In this document: piece by piece, positions 1-13,728 of the stretch
Numbering within the stretch: the first letter of the stretch is position 1
How the letters are laid out: the number at the start of each line of letters is the position of its first letter
Origin: Euwallacea fornicatus
Taxonomy: Eukaryota; Arthropoda; Insecta; Coleoptera; Curculionidae
NCBI RefSeq assembly: GCF_040115645.1
Contig: NW_027096018.1
Coordinates: forward strand, 434,001 to 498,000
Reading direction: 5' to 3'
Length of the DNA: 64,000 nucleotides
Position numbers and translations under genes: made by a program
The notes under the pieces: model-generated
The model's database searches: none
What the model saw: the letters and a program-made list of their open reading frames with translations, nothing else
What the model was told of the DNA's origin: nothing

Positions 1-3000
1 TGACTTTTCAAATTTTGAAGCTCGATAACTTCGGCAAATGTGGACCAAATTTGTTAAACAAAGTGTCAAATTAATCAGCTCGACGAGATTTTGAAGATGT
101 CACAACACATCAGAATTGCATCTTGTTGAACTTCCAAGAAAAATAGTACTTTATGTGCTCAAACACACAACTTGTGTGACTTTTCAAACTTTGAAGCTCG
201 ATAACTCCGGCAAATGAGCACCAAATTCCTTAAACAAAGTGTCAAATTAATCAGCTCGACGAGATTTTGAAGATGTCACAACACATCAGAATTGCATCTT
301 GTTGAACTTCCAAGAAAAATAGTACTTTATGTGCTCAAACACACAACTTGTGAGACTTTTCAAATTTTGAAGCTCGATAACTTCGGCAAATGTGGACCAA
401 ATTCCTTAAACAAAGTGTCAAATTAATCAGCTCGACGAGATTTTGAAGATGTCACAACACATCAGAATTGCATCTTGTTGAACTTCCAAGAAAAATAGTA
501 CTTTATGTGCTCAAACACACAACTTGTGTGACTTTTCAAATTTTGAAGCTCGATAACTTCGGCAAATGTGGACCAAATTTGTTAAACAAAGTGTCAAATT
601 AATCAGCTCGACGAGATCTTTAACATGACACAACACATCAGAATTGCATCTTGTTGAACTTCCAAGAAAAATAGTACTTTATGTGCTCAAACACACAACT
701 TGTGTGACTTTTCAAACTTTGAAGCTCGATAACTTCGGCAAATGTGGACTAAATTTGTTAAACAGAGTGTCAAATTAATCAGCTCGACGAGATCTTTAAC
801 ATGACACAACACATCAGAAATGCATCTTGTTGAACATCTAAGAAAAATAGTACTTTATGTGCTCAAACACACAACTTGTGTGACTTTTCAAACTTTGAAG
901 CTCGATAACTTCGGCAAATGTGGACCAAATTTGTTAAACAGAGTGTCAAATTAATCAGCTCGACGAGATCTTTAACATGACACAACACATGAGCATTGCA
1001 TCTTGTTGAACTTCCATGAAAAATAGTACATTATGTGCTCAAACACACAACTTTTGTGACTTTTCAAACTTTAAAGCTCGATAACTTCGGCAAATGAGGA
1101 CCAAATTTGTTAAACAAAGTGTCAAATTAATCAGCTCGACGAGATCTTTAACATGACACAATACATCAGAATTGCATCTTGTTGAACTTCCAAGAAAAAT
1201 AGTACTTTATGTGCTCAAACACACAACTTGTGTGACTTTTCAAACTTTGAAGCTCGATAACTTCGGCAAATATGGACTAAATTTGTTAAACAGAGTGTCA
1301 AATTAATCAGCTCGACGAGATCTTTAACATGACACAACACATCAGAAATGCATCTTGTTGAACTTCTAAGAAAAATAGTACTTTATGTGCTCAAACACAC
1401 AACTTGTGTGACTTTTCAAACTTTGAAGCTCGATAACTTCGGCAAATGTGGACCAAATTTGTTAAACAGAGTGTCAAATTAATCAGCTCGACGAGATCTT
1501 TAACATGACACAACACATGAGCATTGCATCTTGTTGAACTTCCAAGAAAAATAGTACTTTATGTGCTCAAACACACAACTTTTGTGACTTTTCAAACTTT
1601 AAAGCTCGATAACTTCGGCAAATGAGGACCAAATTCCTTAAACAAAGTGTTAAATTAATCAGCTCGACGCGATTTTGAAGATGTCACAACACATCAGAAT
1701 TGCATCTTGTTGAACTTCCAAGAAAAATAGTACTTTATGTGCTCAAACACACAACTTGTGAGACTTTTCAAATTTTGAAGCTCGATAACTTCGGCAAATG
1801 TGGACCAAATTCCTTAAACAAAGTGTCAAATTAATCAGCTCGACGAGATTTTGAAGATGTCACAACACATCAGAATTGCATCTTGTTGAACTTCCAAGAA
1901 AAATAGTACTTTATGTGCTCAAACACACAACTTGTGTGACTTTTCAAATTTTGAAGCTCGATAACTTCGGCAAATGTGGACCAAATTTGTTAAACAAAGT
2001 GTCAAATTAATCAGCTCGACGAGATCTTTAACATGACACAACACATCAGAATTGCATCTTGTTGAACTTCCAAGAAAAATAGTACTTTATGTGCTCAAAC
2101 ACACAACTTGTGTGACTTTTCAAACTTTGAAGCTCGATAACTTCGGCAAATGTGGACTAAATTTGTTAAACAGAGTGTCAAATTAATCAGCTCGACGAGA
2201 TCTTTAACATGACACAACACATCAGAAATGCATCTTGTTGAACTTCTAAGAAAAATAGTACTTTATGTGCTCAAACACACAACTTGTGTGACTTTTCAAA
2301 CTTTGAAGCTCGATAACTTCGGCAAATGTGGACCAAATTTGTTAAACAGAGTGTCAAATTAATCAGCTCGACGAGATCTTTAACATGACACAACACATGA
2401 GCATTGCATCTTGTTGAACTTCCAAGAAAAATAGTACTTTATGTGCTCAAACACACAACTTGTGTGACTTTTCAAACTTTGAAGCTCGATAACTTCGGCA
2501 AATGTGGACCAAATTTGTTAAACAGAGTGTCAAATTAATCAGCTCGACGAGATCTTTAACATGACACAACACATGAGCATTGCATCTTGTTGAACTTCCA
2601 AGAAAAATAGTACTTTATGTGCTCAAACACACAACTTTTGTGACTTTTCAAACTTTAAAGCTCGATAACTTCGGCAAATGAGGACCAAATTCCTTAAACA
2701 AAGTGTCAAATTAATCAGCTCGACGAGATTTTGAAGATGTCACAACACATCAGAATTGCATCTTGTTGAACTTCCAAGAAAAATAGTACTTTATGTGCTC
2801 AAACACACAACTTGTGTGACTTTTCAAACTTTGAAGCTCGATAACTTCGGCAAATGTGGACTAAATTTGTTAAACAGAGTGTCAAATTAATCAGCTCGAC
2901 GAGATCTTTAACATGACACAACACATCAGAAATGCATCTTGTTGAACTTCTAAGAAAAATAGTACTTTATGTGCTCAAACACACAACTTGTGTGACTTTT

Positions 3001-5104
3001 CAAACTTTGAAGCTCGATAACTTCGGCAAATGTGGACCAAATTTGTTAAACAGAGTGTCAAATTAATCAGCTCGACGAGATCTTTAACATGACACAACAC
3101 ATGAGCATTGCATCTTGTTGAACTTCCAAGAAAAATAGTACTTTATGTGCTCAAACACACAACTTTTGTGACTTTTCAAACTTTAAAGCTCGATAACTTC
3201 GGCAAATGAGGACCAAATTCCTTAAACAAAGTGTTAAATTAATCAGCTCGACGAGATTTTGAAGATGTCACAACACATCAGAATTGCATCTTGTTGAACT
3301 TCCAAGAAAAATAGTACTTTATGTGCTCAAACACACAACTTGTGAGACTTTTCAAATTTTGAAGCTCGATAACTTCGGCAAATGTGGACCAAATTCCTTA
3401 AACAAAGTGTCAAATTAATCAGCTCGACGAGATTTTGAAGATGTCACAACACATCAGAATTGCATCTTGTTGAACTTCCAAGAAAAATAGTACTTTATGT
3501 GCTCAAACACACAACTTGTGTGACTTTTCAAATTTTGAAGCTCGATAACTTCGGCAAATGTGGACCAAATTTGTTAAACAAAGTGTCAAATTAATCAGCT
3601 CGACGAGATCTTTAACATGACACAACACATCAGAATTGCATCTTGTTGAACTTCCAAGAAAAATAGTACTTTATGTGCTCAAACACACAACTTGTGTGAC
3701 TTTTCAAACTTTGAAGCTCGATAACTTCGGCAAATGTGGACTAAATTTGTTAAACAGAGTGTCAAATTAATCAGCTCGACGAGATCTTTAACATGACAAA
3801 ACACATCAGAAATGCATCTTGTTGAACTTCCAAGAAAAATAGTACTTTATGTGCTCAAACACACAACTTGTGTGACTTTTCAAACTTTGAAGCTCGATAA
3901 CTTCGGCAAATGTGGACTAAATTTGTTAAACAGAGTGTCAAATTAATCAGCTCGACGAGATCTTTAACATGACACAACACATCAGAAATGCATCTTGTTG
4001 AACTTCTAAGAAAAATAGTACTTTATGTGCTCAAACACACAACTTGTGTGACTTTTCAAACTTTGAAGCTCGATAACTTCGGCAAATGTGGACCAAATTT
4101 GTTAAACAGAGTGTCAAATTAATCAGCTCGACGAGATCTTTAACATGACACAACACATGAGCATTGCATCTTGTTGAACTTCCAAGAAAAATAGTACTTT
4201 ATGTGCTCAAACACACAACTTTTGTGACTTTTCAAACTTTAAAGCTCGATAACTTCGGCAAATGAGGACCAAATTCCTTAAACAAAGTGTTAAATTAATC
4301 AGCTCGACGAGATTTTGAAGATGTCACAACACATCAGAATTGCATCTTGTTGAACTTCCAAGAAAAATAGTACTTTATGTGCTCAAACACACAACTTGTG
4401 AGACTTTTCAAATTTTGAAGCTCGATAACTTCGGCAAATGTGGACCAAATTCCTTAAACAAAGTGTCAAATTAATCAGCTCGACGAGATTTTGAAGATGT
4501 CACAACACATCAGAATTGCATCTTGTTGAACTTCCAAGAAAAATAGTACTTTATGTGCTCAAACACACAACTTGTGTGACTTTTCAAATTTTGAAGCTCG
4601 ATAACTTCGGCAAATGTGGACCAAATTTGTTAAACAAAGTGTCAAATTAATCAGCTCGACGAGATCTTTAACATGACACAACACATCAGAATTGCATCTT
4701 GTTGAACTTCCAAGAAAAATAGTACTTTATGTGCTCAAACACACAACTTGTGTGACTTTTCAAACTTTGAAGCTCGATAACTTCGGCAAATGTGGACTAA
4801 ATTTGTTAAACAGAGTGTCAAATTAATCAGCTCGACGAGATCTTTAACATGACAAAACACATCAGAAATGCATCTTGTTGAACTTCTAAGAAAAATAGTA
4901 CTTTATGTGCTCAAACACACAACTTGTGTGACTTTTCAAACTTTGAAGCTCGATAACTTCGGCAAATGTGGACCAAATTTGTTAAACAGAGTGTCAAATT
5001 AATCAGCTCGACGAGATCTTTAACATGACACAACACATGAGCATCGCATCTTGTTGAACTTCCAAGAAAAATAGTACTTTATGTGCTCAAACACACAACT
5101 TTTG
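1..5104. repeat. Left-edge domain of irregular 6-, 8- and 9-monomer higher-order repeats
   Basis: Two private variants map the block structure. The junction variant TGTGAGAC occurs at 351, 1759, 3343 and 4399, giving spacings of 1408, 1584 and 1056 bp, which are 8, 9 and 6 monomers. The variant GTGTTAAATTAATC (usual form GTGTCAAATTAATC) has its changed base at 1651, 3235, 4291 and 5171, giving 9, 6 and 5 monomers. GACAAAACAC at 3795 and 4851 is again 6 monomers apart. Within the block the trimer T1-T2-T3 repeats, for example at monomer starts 1234, 1410, 1586 and 2818, 2994, 3170. The changing spacing indicates successive unequal exchanges rather than one fixed higher-order unit. The second monomer (178-353) carries the CTCCGG/GAGCACC haplotype otherwise seen only beyond 42 kb. 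Confidence 0.8.
164..178. other. Dyad symmetry at each monomer junction (first example; recurs every 176 bp)
   Basis: The last bases of one monomer and the first base of the next form CACACAA-C-TTGTGTG, a 7-bp inverted repeat around a single base (consensus 163-177). About a quarter to a third of monomers read CTTTTGTG instead of CTTGTGTG. That one substitution shifts the dyad to CACAA-CTT-TTGTG but keeps a 5-bp stem. Two weaker dyads occur in each monomer: CTCG-A-CGAG (consensus 78-86) and TCTTG with CAAGA across a 9-base loop (consensus 120-138). Known for the class: short dyads are enriched in several centromeric satellites that lack a CENP-B box. Whether this one extrudes or binds a protein is inference. 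Confidence 0.7.
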
Positions 5105-6370
5105 TGACTTTTCAAACTTTAAAGATCGATAACTTCGGCAAATGAGGACCAAATTCCTTAAACAAAGTGTTAAATTAATCAGCTCGACGAGATTTTGAAG
5201 ATGTCACAACACATCAGAATTGCATCTTGTTGAACTTCCAAGAAAAATAGTACTTTATGTGCTCAAACACACAACTTGTGTGACTTTTCAAATTTTGAAG
5301 TTCGATAACTTCGGCAAATGTGGACCAAATTTGTTAAACAGAGTGTCAAATTAATCAGCTCGACGAGATCTTTAACATGACACAACACATCAGAATTGCA
5401 TCTTGTTGAACTTCCAAGAAAAATAGTACTTTATGTGCTCAAACACACAACTTTTGTGACTTTTCAAACTTTAAAGCTCGATAACTTCGGCAAATGACGA
5501 CCAAATCTGTTAAACAGAGGGTCAAATTAATCAGCTCGACGAGATTTTGAAGATGTCACAACACATCAGAATTGCATCTTGTTGAACTTCCAAGAAAAAT
5601 AGTACTTTATGTGCTCAAACACACAACTTGTGTGACTTTTCAAATTTTGAAGCTCGATAACTTCGGCAAATGTGGACCAAATTTGTTAAACAAAGTGTCA
5701 AATTAATCAGCTCGACGAGATCTTTAACATGACACAATACATCAGAATTGCATCTTGTTGAACTTCCAAGAAAAATAGTACTTTATGTGCTCAAACACAC
5801 AACTTGTGTGACTTTTCAAACTTTGAAGCTCGATAACTTCGGCAAATGTGGACCAAATTTGTTAAACAGAGTGTCAAATTAATCAGCTCGACGAGATCTT
5901 TAACATGACACAACACATGAGCATTGCATCTTGTTGAACTTCCAAGAAAAATAGTACTTTATGTGCTCAAACACACAACTTTTGTGACTTTTCAAATTTT
6001 AAAGCTCGATAACTTCGGCAAATGAGGACCAAATTCCTTAAACAAAGTGTCAAATTAATCAGCTCGACGAGATTTTGAAGATGTCACAACACATCAGAAT
6101 TGCATCTTGTTGAACTTCCAAGAAAAATAGTACTTTATGTGCTCAAACACACAACTTGTGTGACTTTTCAAATTTTGAAGCTCGATAACTTCGGCAAATG
6201 TGGACCAAATTTGTAAAACAAAGTGTCAAATTAATCAGCTCGACGAGATTCTGAAGATGTCACAACACATCAGAATTGCATCTTATTGAACTTCCAAGAA
6301 AAATAGTACTTTATGTGCTCAAACACACAACTTGTGTGACTTTTCAAACTTTGAAGCTCGATAACTTCGG
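5105..6370. repeat. 7-monomer block with a displaced copy at about 29,391-30,656
   Basis: A string of private variants recurs in the same order 24,286 bp downstream, which is 138 monomers minus the two 1-bp deletions. These are TTTAAAGATCG (about 5121), GTGTTAAATT (5171), GAAGTTCG (5301), GACGACCAAATCTG (about 5490), CAATACATC (about 5735), CAAATTTTAAAGC (about 5995) and TTTGTAAAACAAAG (6211). Differences are rare; one is CTTATTG versus CTTGTTG near 6293. Homology stops on the left at the junction dyad (CTTTTGTG here, CTTGTGTG there). On the right it stops at CGGCGAATG versus CGGCAAATG. Confidence 0.8.
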
Positions 6371-7154
6371 CGAATGTGGACCAAATTTGTTAAACAAAGT
6401 GTCAAATTAATCAGCTCGACGAGATCTTTAACATGACACAACACATCAGAATTGCATCTTGTTGAACTTCCAAGAAAAATAGTACTTTATGTGCTCAAAC
6501 ACACAACTTGTGTGACTTTTCAAACTTTGAAGCTCGATAACTTCGGCAAATGTGGACCAAATTTGTTAAACAGAGTGTCAAATTAATCAGCTCGACGAGA
6601 TCTTTAACATGACACAACACATGAGAATTGCATCTTGTTGAACTTCCAAGAAAAATAGTACTTTATGTGCTCACACACACAACTTTTGTGACTTTTCAAA
6701 CTTTAAAGCTCGATAACTTCGGCAAATGAGGACCAAATTCCTTAAACAAAGTGTCAAATTAATCAGCTCGACGAGATTTTGAAGATGTCACAACACATCA
6801 GAATTGCATCTTGTTGAACTTCCAAGAAAAATAGTACTTTATGTGCTCAAACACACAACTTGTGTGACTTTTCAAATTTTGAAGCTCGATAACTTCGGCA
6901 AATGTGGACCAAATTTGTTAAACAAAGTGTCAAATTAATCAGCTCGACGAGATCTTTAACATGACACAATACATCAGAATTGCATCTTGTTGAACTTCCA
7001 AGAAAAATAGTACTTTATATGCTCAAACACACAACTTGTGTGACTTTTCAAACTTTGAAGCTCGATAACTTCGGCAAATGTGGACCAAATTTGTTAAACA
7101 GAGTGTCAAATTAATCAGCTCGACGAGATCTTTAACATGACACAACACATGAGC

Positions 7155-10100
7155 ATTGCATCTTGTTGAACTTCCAAGAAAAATAGTACTTTATGTGCTC
7201 AAACACACAACTTTTGTGACTTTTCAAACTTTAAAGCTCGATAACTTCGGCAAATGAGGACCAAATTCCTTAAACAAAGTGTCAAATTAATCAGCTCGAC
7301 GAGATTTTGAAGATGTCACAACACATCAGAATTGCATCTTGTTGAACTTCCAAGAAAAATAGTACTTTATGTGCTCAAACACACAACTTGTGTGACTTTT
7401 CAAACTTTGAAGCTCGATAACTTCGGCAAATGTGGACTACATTTGTTAAACAGAGTGTCAAATTAATCAGCTCGACGAGATCTTTAACATGACACAACAC
7501 ATCAGAAATGCATCTTGTTGAACTTCTAAGAAAAATAGTACTTTATGTGCTCAAACACACAACTTGTGTGACTTTTCAAACTTTAAAGCTCGATAACTTC
7601 GGCAAATGAGGACCAAATTCCTTAAACAATGTGTCAAATTAATCAGCTCGACGAGATCTTTAACATGACATAATACATCAGAATTGCATCTTGTTGAACT
7701 TCCAAGAAAAATAGTACTTTATGTGCTCAAACACACAACTTGTGTGACTTTTCAAACTTTGAAGCTCGATAACTTCGGCAAATGTGGACTAAATTTGTTA
7801 AACAGAGTGTCAAATTAATCAGCTCGAAGAGATCTTTAACATGACACAACACATCAGAAATGCATCTTGTTGAACTTCTAAGAAAAATAGTACTTTATGT
7901 GCTCAAACACACAACTTGTGTGACTTTTCAAACTTTGAAGCTCGATAACTTCGGCAAATGAGGACCAAATCTGTTAAACAGAGGGTCAAATTAATCAGCT
8001 CGACGAGATTTTGAAGATGTCACAACACATCAGAATTGCATCTTGTTGAACTTCCAAGAAAAATAGTACTTTATGTGCTCAAACACACAACTTTTGTGAC
8101 TTTTCAAACTTTAAAGCTCGATAACTTCGGCAAATGAGGACCAAATTCCTTAAACAAAGTGTCAAATTAATCAGCTCGACGAGATTTTGAAGATGTCACA
8201 ACACATCAGAATTGCATCTTGTTGAACTTCCAAGAAAAATAGTACTTTATGTGCTCAAACACACAACTTGTGTGACTTTTCAAATTTTGAAGCTCGATAA
8301 CTTCGCAAATGTGGACCAAATTTGTTAAACAAAGTATCAAATTAATCAGCTCGACGAGATTCTGAAGATGTCACAACACATCAGAATTGCATCTTGTTGA
8401 ACTTCCAAGAAAAATAGTACTTTATGTGCTCAAACACACAACTTGTGTGACTTTTCAAACTTTGAAGCTCGATAACTTCGGCGAATGTGGACCAAATTTG
8501 TTAAACAAAGTGTCAAATTAATCAGCTCGACGAGATCTTTAACATGACACGACACATCAGAATTGCATCTTGTTGAACTTCCAAGAAAAATAGTACTTTA
8601 TGTGCTCAAACACACAACTTGTGTGACTTTTCAAACTTTGAAGCTCGATAACTTCGGCAAATGTGGACCAAATTTGTTAAACAGAGTGTCAAATTAATCA
8701 GCTCGACGAGATCTTTAACATGACACAACACATGAGTATTGCATCTTGTTGAACTTCCAAGAAAAATAGTACTTTATGTGCTCAAACACACAACTTGTGT
8801 GACTTTTCAAACTTTGAAGCTCGATAACTTCGGCAAATGAGGACCATTTCTGTTAAACAGAGGGTCAAATTAATCAGCTCGACGAGATTTTGAAGATGTC
8901 ACAACACATCAGAATTGCATCTTGTTGAACTTCCAAGAAAAATAGTACTTTATGTGCTCAAACACACAACTTGTGTGACTTTTCAAATTTTGAAGCTCGA
9001 TAACTTCGGCAAATGTGGACCAAATTCCTTAAACAAAGTGTCAAATTAATCAGCTCGACGAGATTTTGAAGATGTCACAACACATCAGAATTGCATCTTG
9101 TTGAACTTCCAAGAAAAATAGTACTTTATGTGCTCACACACACAACTTTTGTGACTTTTCAAACTTTAAAGCTCGATAACTTCGGCAAATGAGGACCAAA
9201 TTCCTTAAACAAAGTGTCAAATTAATCAGCTCGACGAGATTTTGAAGATGTCACAACACATCAGAATTGCATCTTGTTGAACTTCCAAAAAAAATAGTAC
9301 TTCATGTGCTCAAACACACAACTTTTGTGACTTTTCAAACTTTGAAGCTCGATAACTTCGGCAAATGAGGACCAAATCTGTTAAACAGAGAGTCAAATTA
9401 ATCAGCTCGACGAGATTTTGAAGATGTCACAACACATCAGAATTGCATCTTGTTGAACTTCCAAGAAAAATAGTACTTTATGTGCTCAAACACACAACTT
9501 TTGTGACTTTTCAAACTTTAAAGCTCGATAACTTCGGCAAATGAGGACCAAATTCCTTAAACAAAGTGTCAAATTAATCAGCTCGACGAGATTTTGAAGA
9601 TGTCACAACACATCAGAATTGCATCTTGTTGAACTTCCAAGAAAAATAGTACTTTATGTGCTCAAACACACAACTTGTGTGACTTTTCAAACTTTGAAGC
9701 TCGATAACTTCGGCAAATGTGGACTAAATTTGTTAAACAGAGTGTCAAATTAATCAGCTCGACGAGATTTTGAAGATGTCACAACACATCAGAATTGCAT
9801 CTTGTTGAACTTCCAAGAAAAATAGTACTTTATGTGCTCAAACACACAACTTTTGTGACTTTTCAAACTTTAAAGCTCGATAACTTCGGCAAATGAGGAC
9901 CAAATTCCTTAAACAAAGTGTCAAATTAATCAGCTCGACGAGATTTTGAAGATGTCACAACACATCAGAATTGCATCTTGTTGAACTTCCAAGAAAAATA
10001 GTACTTTATGTGCTCAAACACACAACTTGTGTGACTTTTCAAACTTTGAAGCTCGATAACTTCGGCAAATGAGGACCAAATTCCTTAAACAATGTGTCAA

Positions 10101-11540
10101 ATTAATCAGCTCGACGAGATCTTTAACATGACACAACACATCAGAATTGCATCTTGTTGAACTTCCAAGAAAAATAGTACTTTATGTGCTCAAACACACA
10201 ACTTGTGTGACTTTTCAAACTTTGAAGCTCGATAACTTCGGCAAATGTGGACTAAATTTGTTAAACAGAGTGTCAAATTAATCAGCTCGACGAGATCTTT
10301 AACATGACACAACACATCAGAAATGCATCTTGTTGAACTTCTAAGAAAAATAGTACTTTATGTGCTCAAACACACAACTTGTGTGACTTTTCAAACTATG
10401 AAACTCGATAACTTCGGCAAATGTGGACCAAATTTGTTAAACAGAGTGTCAAATTAATCAGCTCGACGAGATCTTTAACATGACACAACACATGAGCATT
10501 GCATCTTGTTGAACTTCCAAGAAAAATAGTACTTTATGTGCTCAAACACACAACTTGTGTGACTTTTCAAACTTTGAAGCTCGATAACTTCGGCAAATGT
10601 GGACTAAATTTGTTAAACAGAGTGTCAAATTAATCAGCTCGACGAGATCTTTAACATGACACAACACATCAGAAATGCATCTTGTTGAACTTCTAAGAAA
10701 AATAGTACTTTATGTGCTCAAACACACAACTTGTGTGACTTTTCAAACTTTGAAGCTCGATAACTTCGGCAAATGTGGACCAAATTTGTTAAACAGAGTG
10801 TCAAATTAATCAGCTCGACGAGATCTTTAACATGACACAACACATGAGCATTGCATCTTGTTGAACTTCCAAGAAAAATAGTACTTTATGTGCTCAAACA
10901 CACAACTTTTGTGACTTTTCAAACTTTAAAGCTCGATAACTTCGGCAAATGAGGACCAAATTCCTTAAACAAAGTGTCAAATTAATCAGCTCGACGAGAT
11001 TTTGAAGATGTCACAACACATCAGAATTGCATCTTGTTGAACTTCCAAGAAAAATAGTACTTTATGTGCTCAAACACACAACTTTTGTGACTTTTCAAAC
11101 TTTGAAGCTCGATAACTTCGGCAAATGAGGACCAAATTCCTTAAACAAAGTGTCAAATTAATCAGCTCGACGAGATTCTGAAGATGTCACAACACATCAG
11201 AATTGCATCTTGTTGAACTTCCAAGAAAAATAGTACTTTATGTGCTCAAACACACAACTTGTGTGACTTTTCAAACTTTGAAGCTCGATAACTTCGGCGA
11301 ATGTGGACCAAATTTGTTAAACAAAGTGTCAAATTAATCAGCTCGACGAGATCTTTAACATGACAAAACACATCAGAAATGCATCTTGTTGAACTTCTAA
11401 GAAAAATAGTACTTTATGTGCTCAAACACACAACTTGTGTGACTTTTCAAACTTTGAAGCTCGATAACTTCGGCAAATGTGGACCAAATTTGTTAAACAG
11501 AGTGTCAAATTAATCAGCTCGACGAGATCTTTAACATGAC
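7155..11540. repeat. 31-monomer-offset segmental duplication, copy 1 (about 25 monomers)
   Basis: Private variants here recur exactly 5,455 bp downstream (31 x 176 minus 1, because one deletion lies between). They include GGACTACATTTG (7434), CTCGAAGAG (7826), CTTCGCAAATG (8301), GGACCATTTC (8841), CCAAAAAAAATAG with TACTTCATG (9281) and CTATGAAACTCG (10396). The left junction lies between CATGAGCATTG and the next monomer start (7155-7218). The right junction is at GACACAAC versus GACAAAAC. Near 7630 this copy has AACAATGTG where the partner has AACAAAGTG, one of very few differences, so the duplication looks recent. Confidence 0.85.
8274..8448. repeat. 175-bp variant monomer (1-bp deletion), copy 1
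   Basis: This monomer reads CTTCGCAAATG instead of CTTCGGCAAATG, losing one G and shifting all later monomer starts by minus one. It also carries AAAGTATCAAATT (usual form AAAGTGTCAAATT). With its duplicate at 13,729 it is the only length variant I can infer from the register in the entire window. Confidence 0.9.
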
Positions 11541-13728
11541 ACAACACATGAGCATTGCATCTTGTTGAACTTCCAAGAAAAATAGTACTTTATGTGCTCA
11601 AACACACAACTTTTGTGACTTTTCAAACTTTAAAGCTCGATAACTTCGGCAAATGAGGACCAAATTTGTTAAACAAAGTGTCAAATTAATCAGCTCGACG
11701 AGATCTTTAACATGACACAATACATCAGAATTGCATCTTGTTGAACTTCCAAGAAAAATAGTACTTTATGTGCTCAAACACACAACTTGTGTGACTTTTC
11801 AAACTTTGAAGCTCGATAACTTCGGAAAATGTGGACTAAATTTGTTAAACAGAGTGTCAAATTAATCAGCTCGACGAGATCTTTAACATGACACAACACA
11901 TCAGAAATGCATCTTGTTGAACTTCTAAGAAAAATAGTACTTTATATGCTCAAACACACAACTTGTGTGACTTTTCAAACTTTGAAGCTCGATAACTTCG
12001 GCAAATGTGGACCAAATTTGTTAAACAGAGTGTCAAATTAATCAGCTCGACGAGATCTTTAACATGACACAACACATGAGCATTGCATCTTGTTGAACTT
12101 CCAAGAAAAATAGTACTTTATGTGCTCAAACACACAACTTTTGTGACTTTTCAAACTTTAAAGCTCGATAACTTCGGCAAATGAGGACCAAATTCCTTAA
12201 ACAAAGTGTCAAATTAATCAGCTCGACGAGATTTTGAAGATGTCACAACACATCAGAATTGCATCTTGTTGAACTTCCAAGAAAAATAGTACTTTATGTG
12301 CTCAAACACACAACTTGTGTGACTTTTCAAACTTTGAAGCTCGATAACTTCGGCAAATGTGGACTACATTTGTTAAACAGAGTGTCAAATTAATCAGCTC
12401 GACGAGATCTTTAACATGACACAACACATCAGAAATGCATCTTGTTGAACTTCTAAGAAAAATAGTACTTTATGTGCTCAAACACACAACTTGTGTGACT
12501 TTTCAAACTTTAAAGCTCGATAACTTCGGCAAATGAGGACCAAATTCCTTAAACAAAGTGTCAAATTAATCAGCTCGACGAGATCTTTAACATGACATAA
12601 TACATCAGAATTGCATCTTGTTGAACTTCCAAGAAAAATAGTACTTTATGTGCTCAAACACACAACTTTTGTGACTTTTCAAACTTTAAAGCTCGATAAC
12701 TTCGGCAAATGAGGACCAAATTCCTTAAACAAAGTGTCAAATTAATCAGCTCGACGAGATTTTGAAGATGTCACAACACATCAGAATTGCATCTTGTTGA
12801 ACTTCCAAGAAAAATAGTACTTTATGTGCTCAAACACACAACTTGTGTGACTTTTCAAACTTTGAAGCTCGATAACTTCGGCAAATGTGGACTACATTTG
12901 TTAAACAGAGTGTCAAATTAATCAGCTCGACGAGATCTTTAACATGACACAACACATCAGAAATGCATCTTGTTGAACTTCTAAGAAAAATAGTACTTTA
13001 TGTGCTCAAACACACAACTTGTGTGACTTTTCAAACTTTAAAGCTCGATAACTTCGGCAAATGAGGACCAAATTCCTTAAACAAAGTGTCAAATTAATCA
13101 GCTCGACGAGATCTTTAACATGACATAATACATCAGAATTGCATCTTGTTGAACTTCCAAGAAAAATAGTACTTTATGTGCTCAAACACACAACTTGTGT
13201 GACTTTTCAAACTTTGAAGCTCGATAACTTCGGCAAATGTGGACTAAATTTGTTAAACAGAGTGTCAAATTAATCAGCTCGAAGAGATCTTTAACATGAC
13301 ACAACACATCAGAAATGCATCTTGTTGAACTTCTAAGAAAAATAGTACTTTATGTGCTCAAACACACAACTTGTGTGACTTTTCAAACTTTGAAGCTCGA
13401 TAACTTCGGCAAATGAGGACCAAATCTGTTAAACAGAGGGTCAAATTAATCAGCTCGACGAGATTTTGAAGATGTCACAACACATCAGAATTGCATCTTG
13501 TTGAACTTCCAAGAAAAATAGTACTTTATGTGCTCAAACACACAACTTTTGTGACTTTTCAAACTTTAAAGCTCGATAACTTCGGCAAATGAGGACCAAA
13601 TTCCTTAAACAAAGTGTCAAATTAATCAGCTCGACGAGATTTTGAAGATGTCACAACACATCAGAATTGCATCTTGTTGAACTTCCAAGAAAAATAGTAC
13701 TTTATGTGCTCAAACACACAACTTGTGT

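Noticed and set aside
14..101. Internal half-repeat within the monomer (TTTTGAAG and AGCTCGA each appear twice)
   Set aside because: Only 7-8 bp are shared, at different spacings, and TTTTGAAG appears twice only in one monomer class. This is too weak to claim an ancestral shorter unit.
144..151. Promoter-like TACTTTAT and other AT-rich motifs in each monomer
   Set aside because: Such matches are expected in 64% AT sequence, and nothing downstream is a gene. Satellite transcription is possible but not shown by sequence.
9281..9300. A8 tract (CCAAAAAAAATAG) as slippage or poly(A) of a retrotransposon insertion
   Set aside because: It is a G-to-A substitution in CCAAGAAAAATAG with no change in monomer length. 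It recurs through block duplication rather than by insertion.
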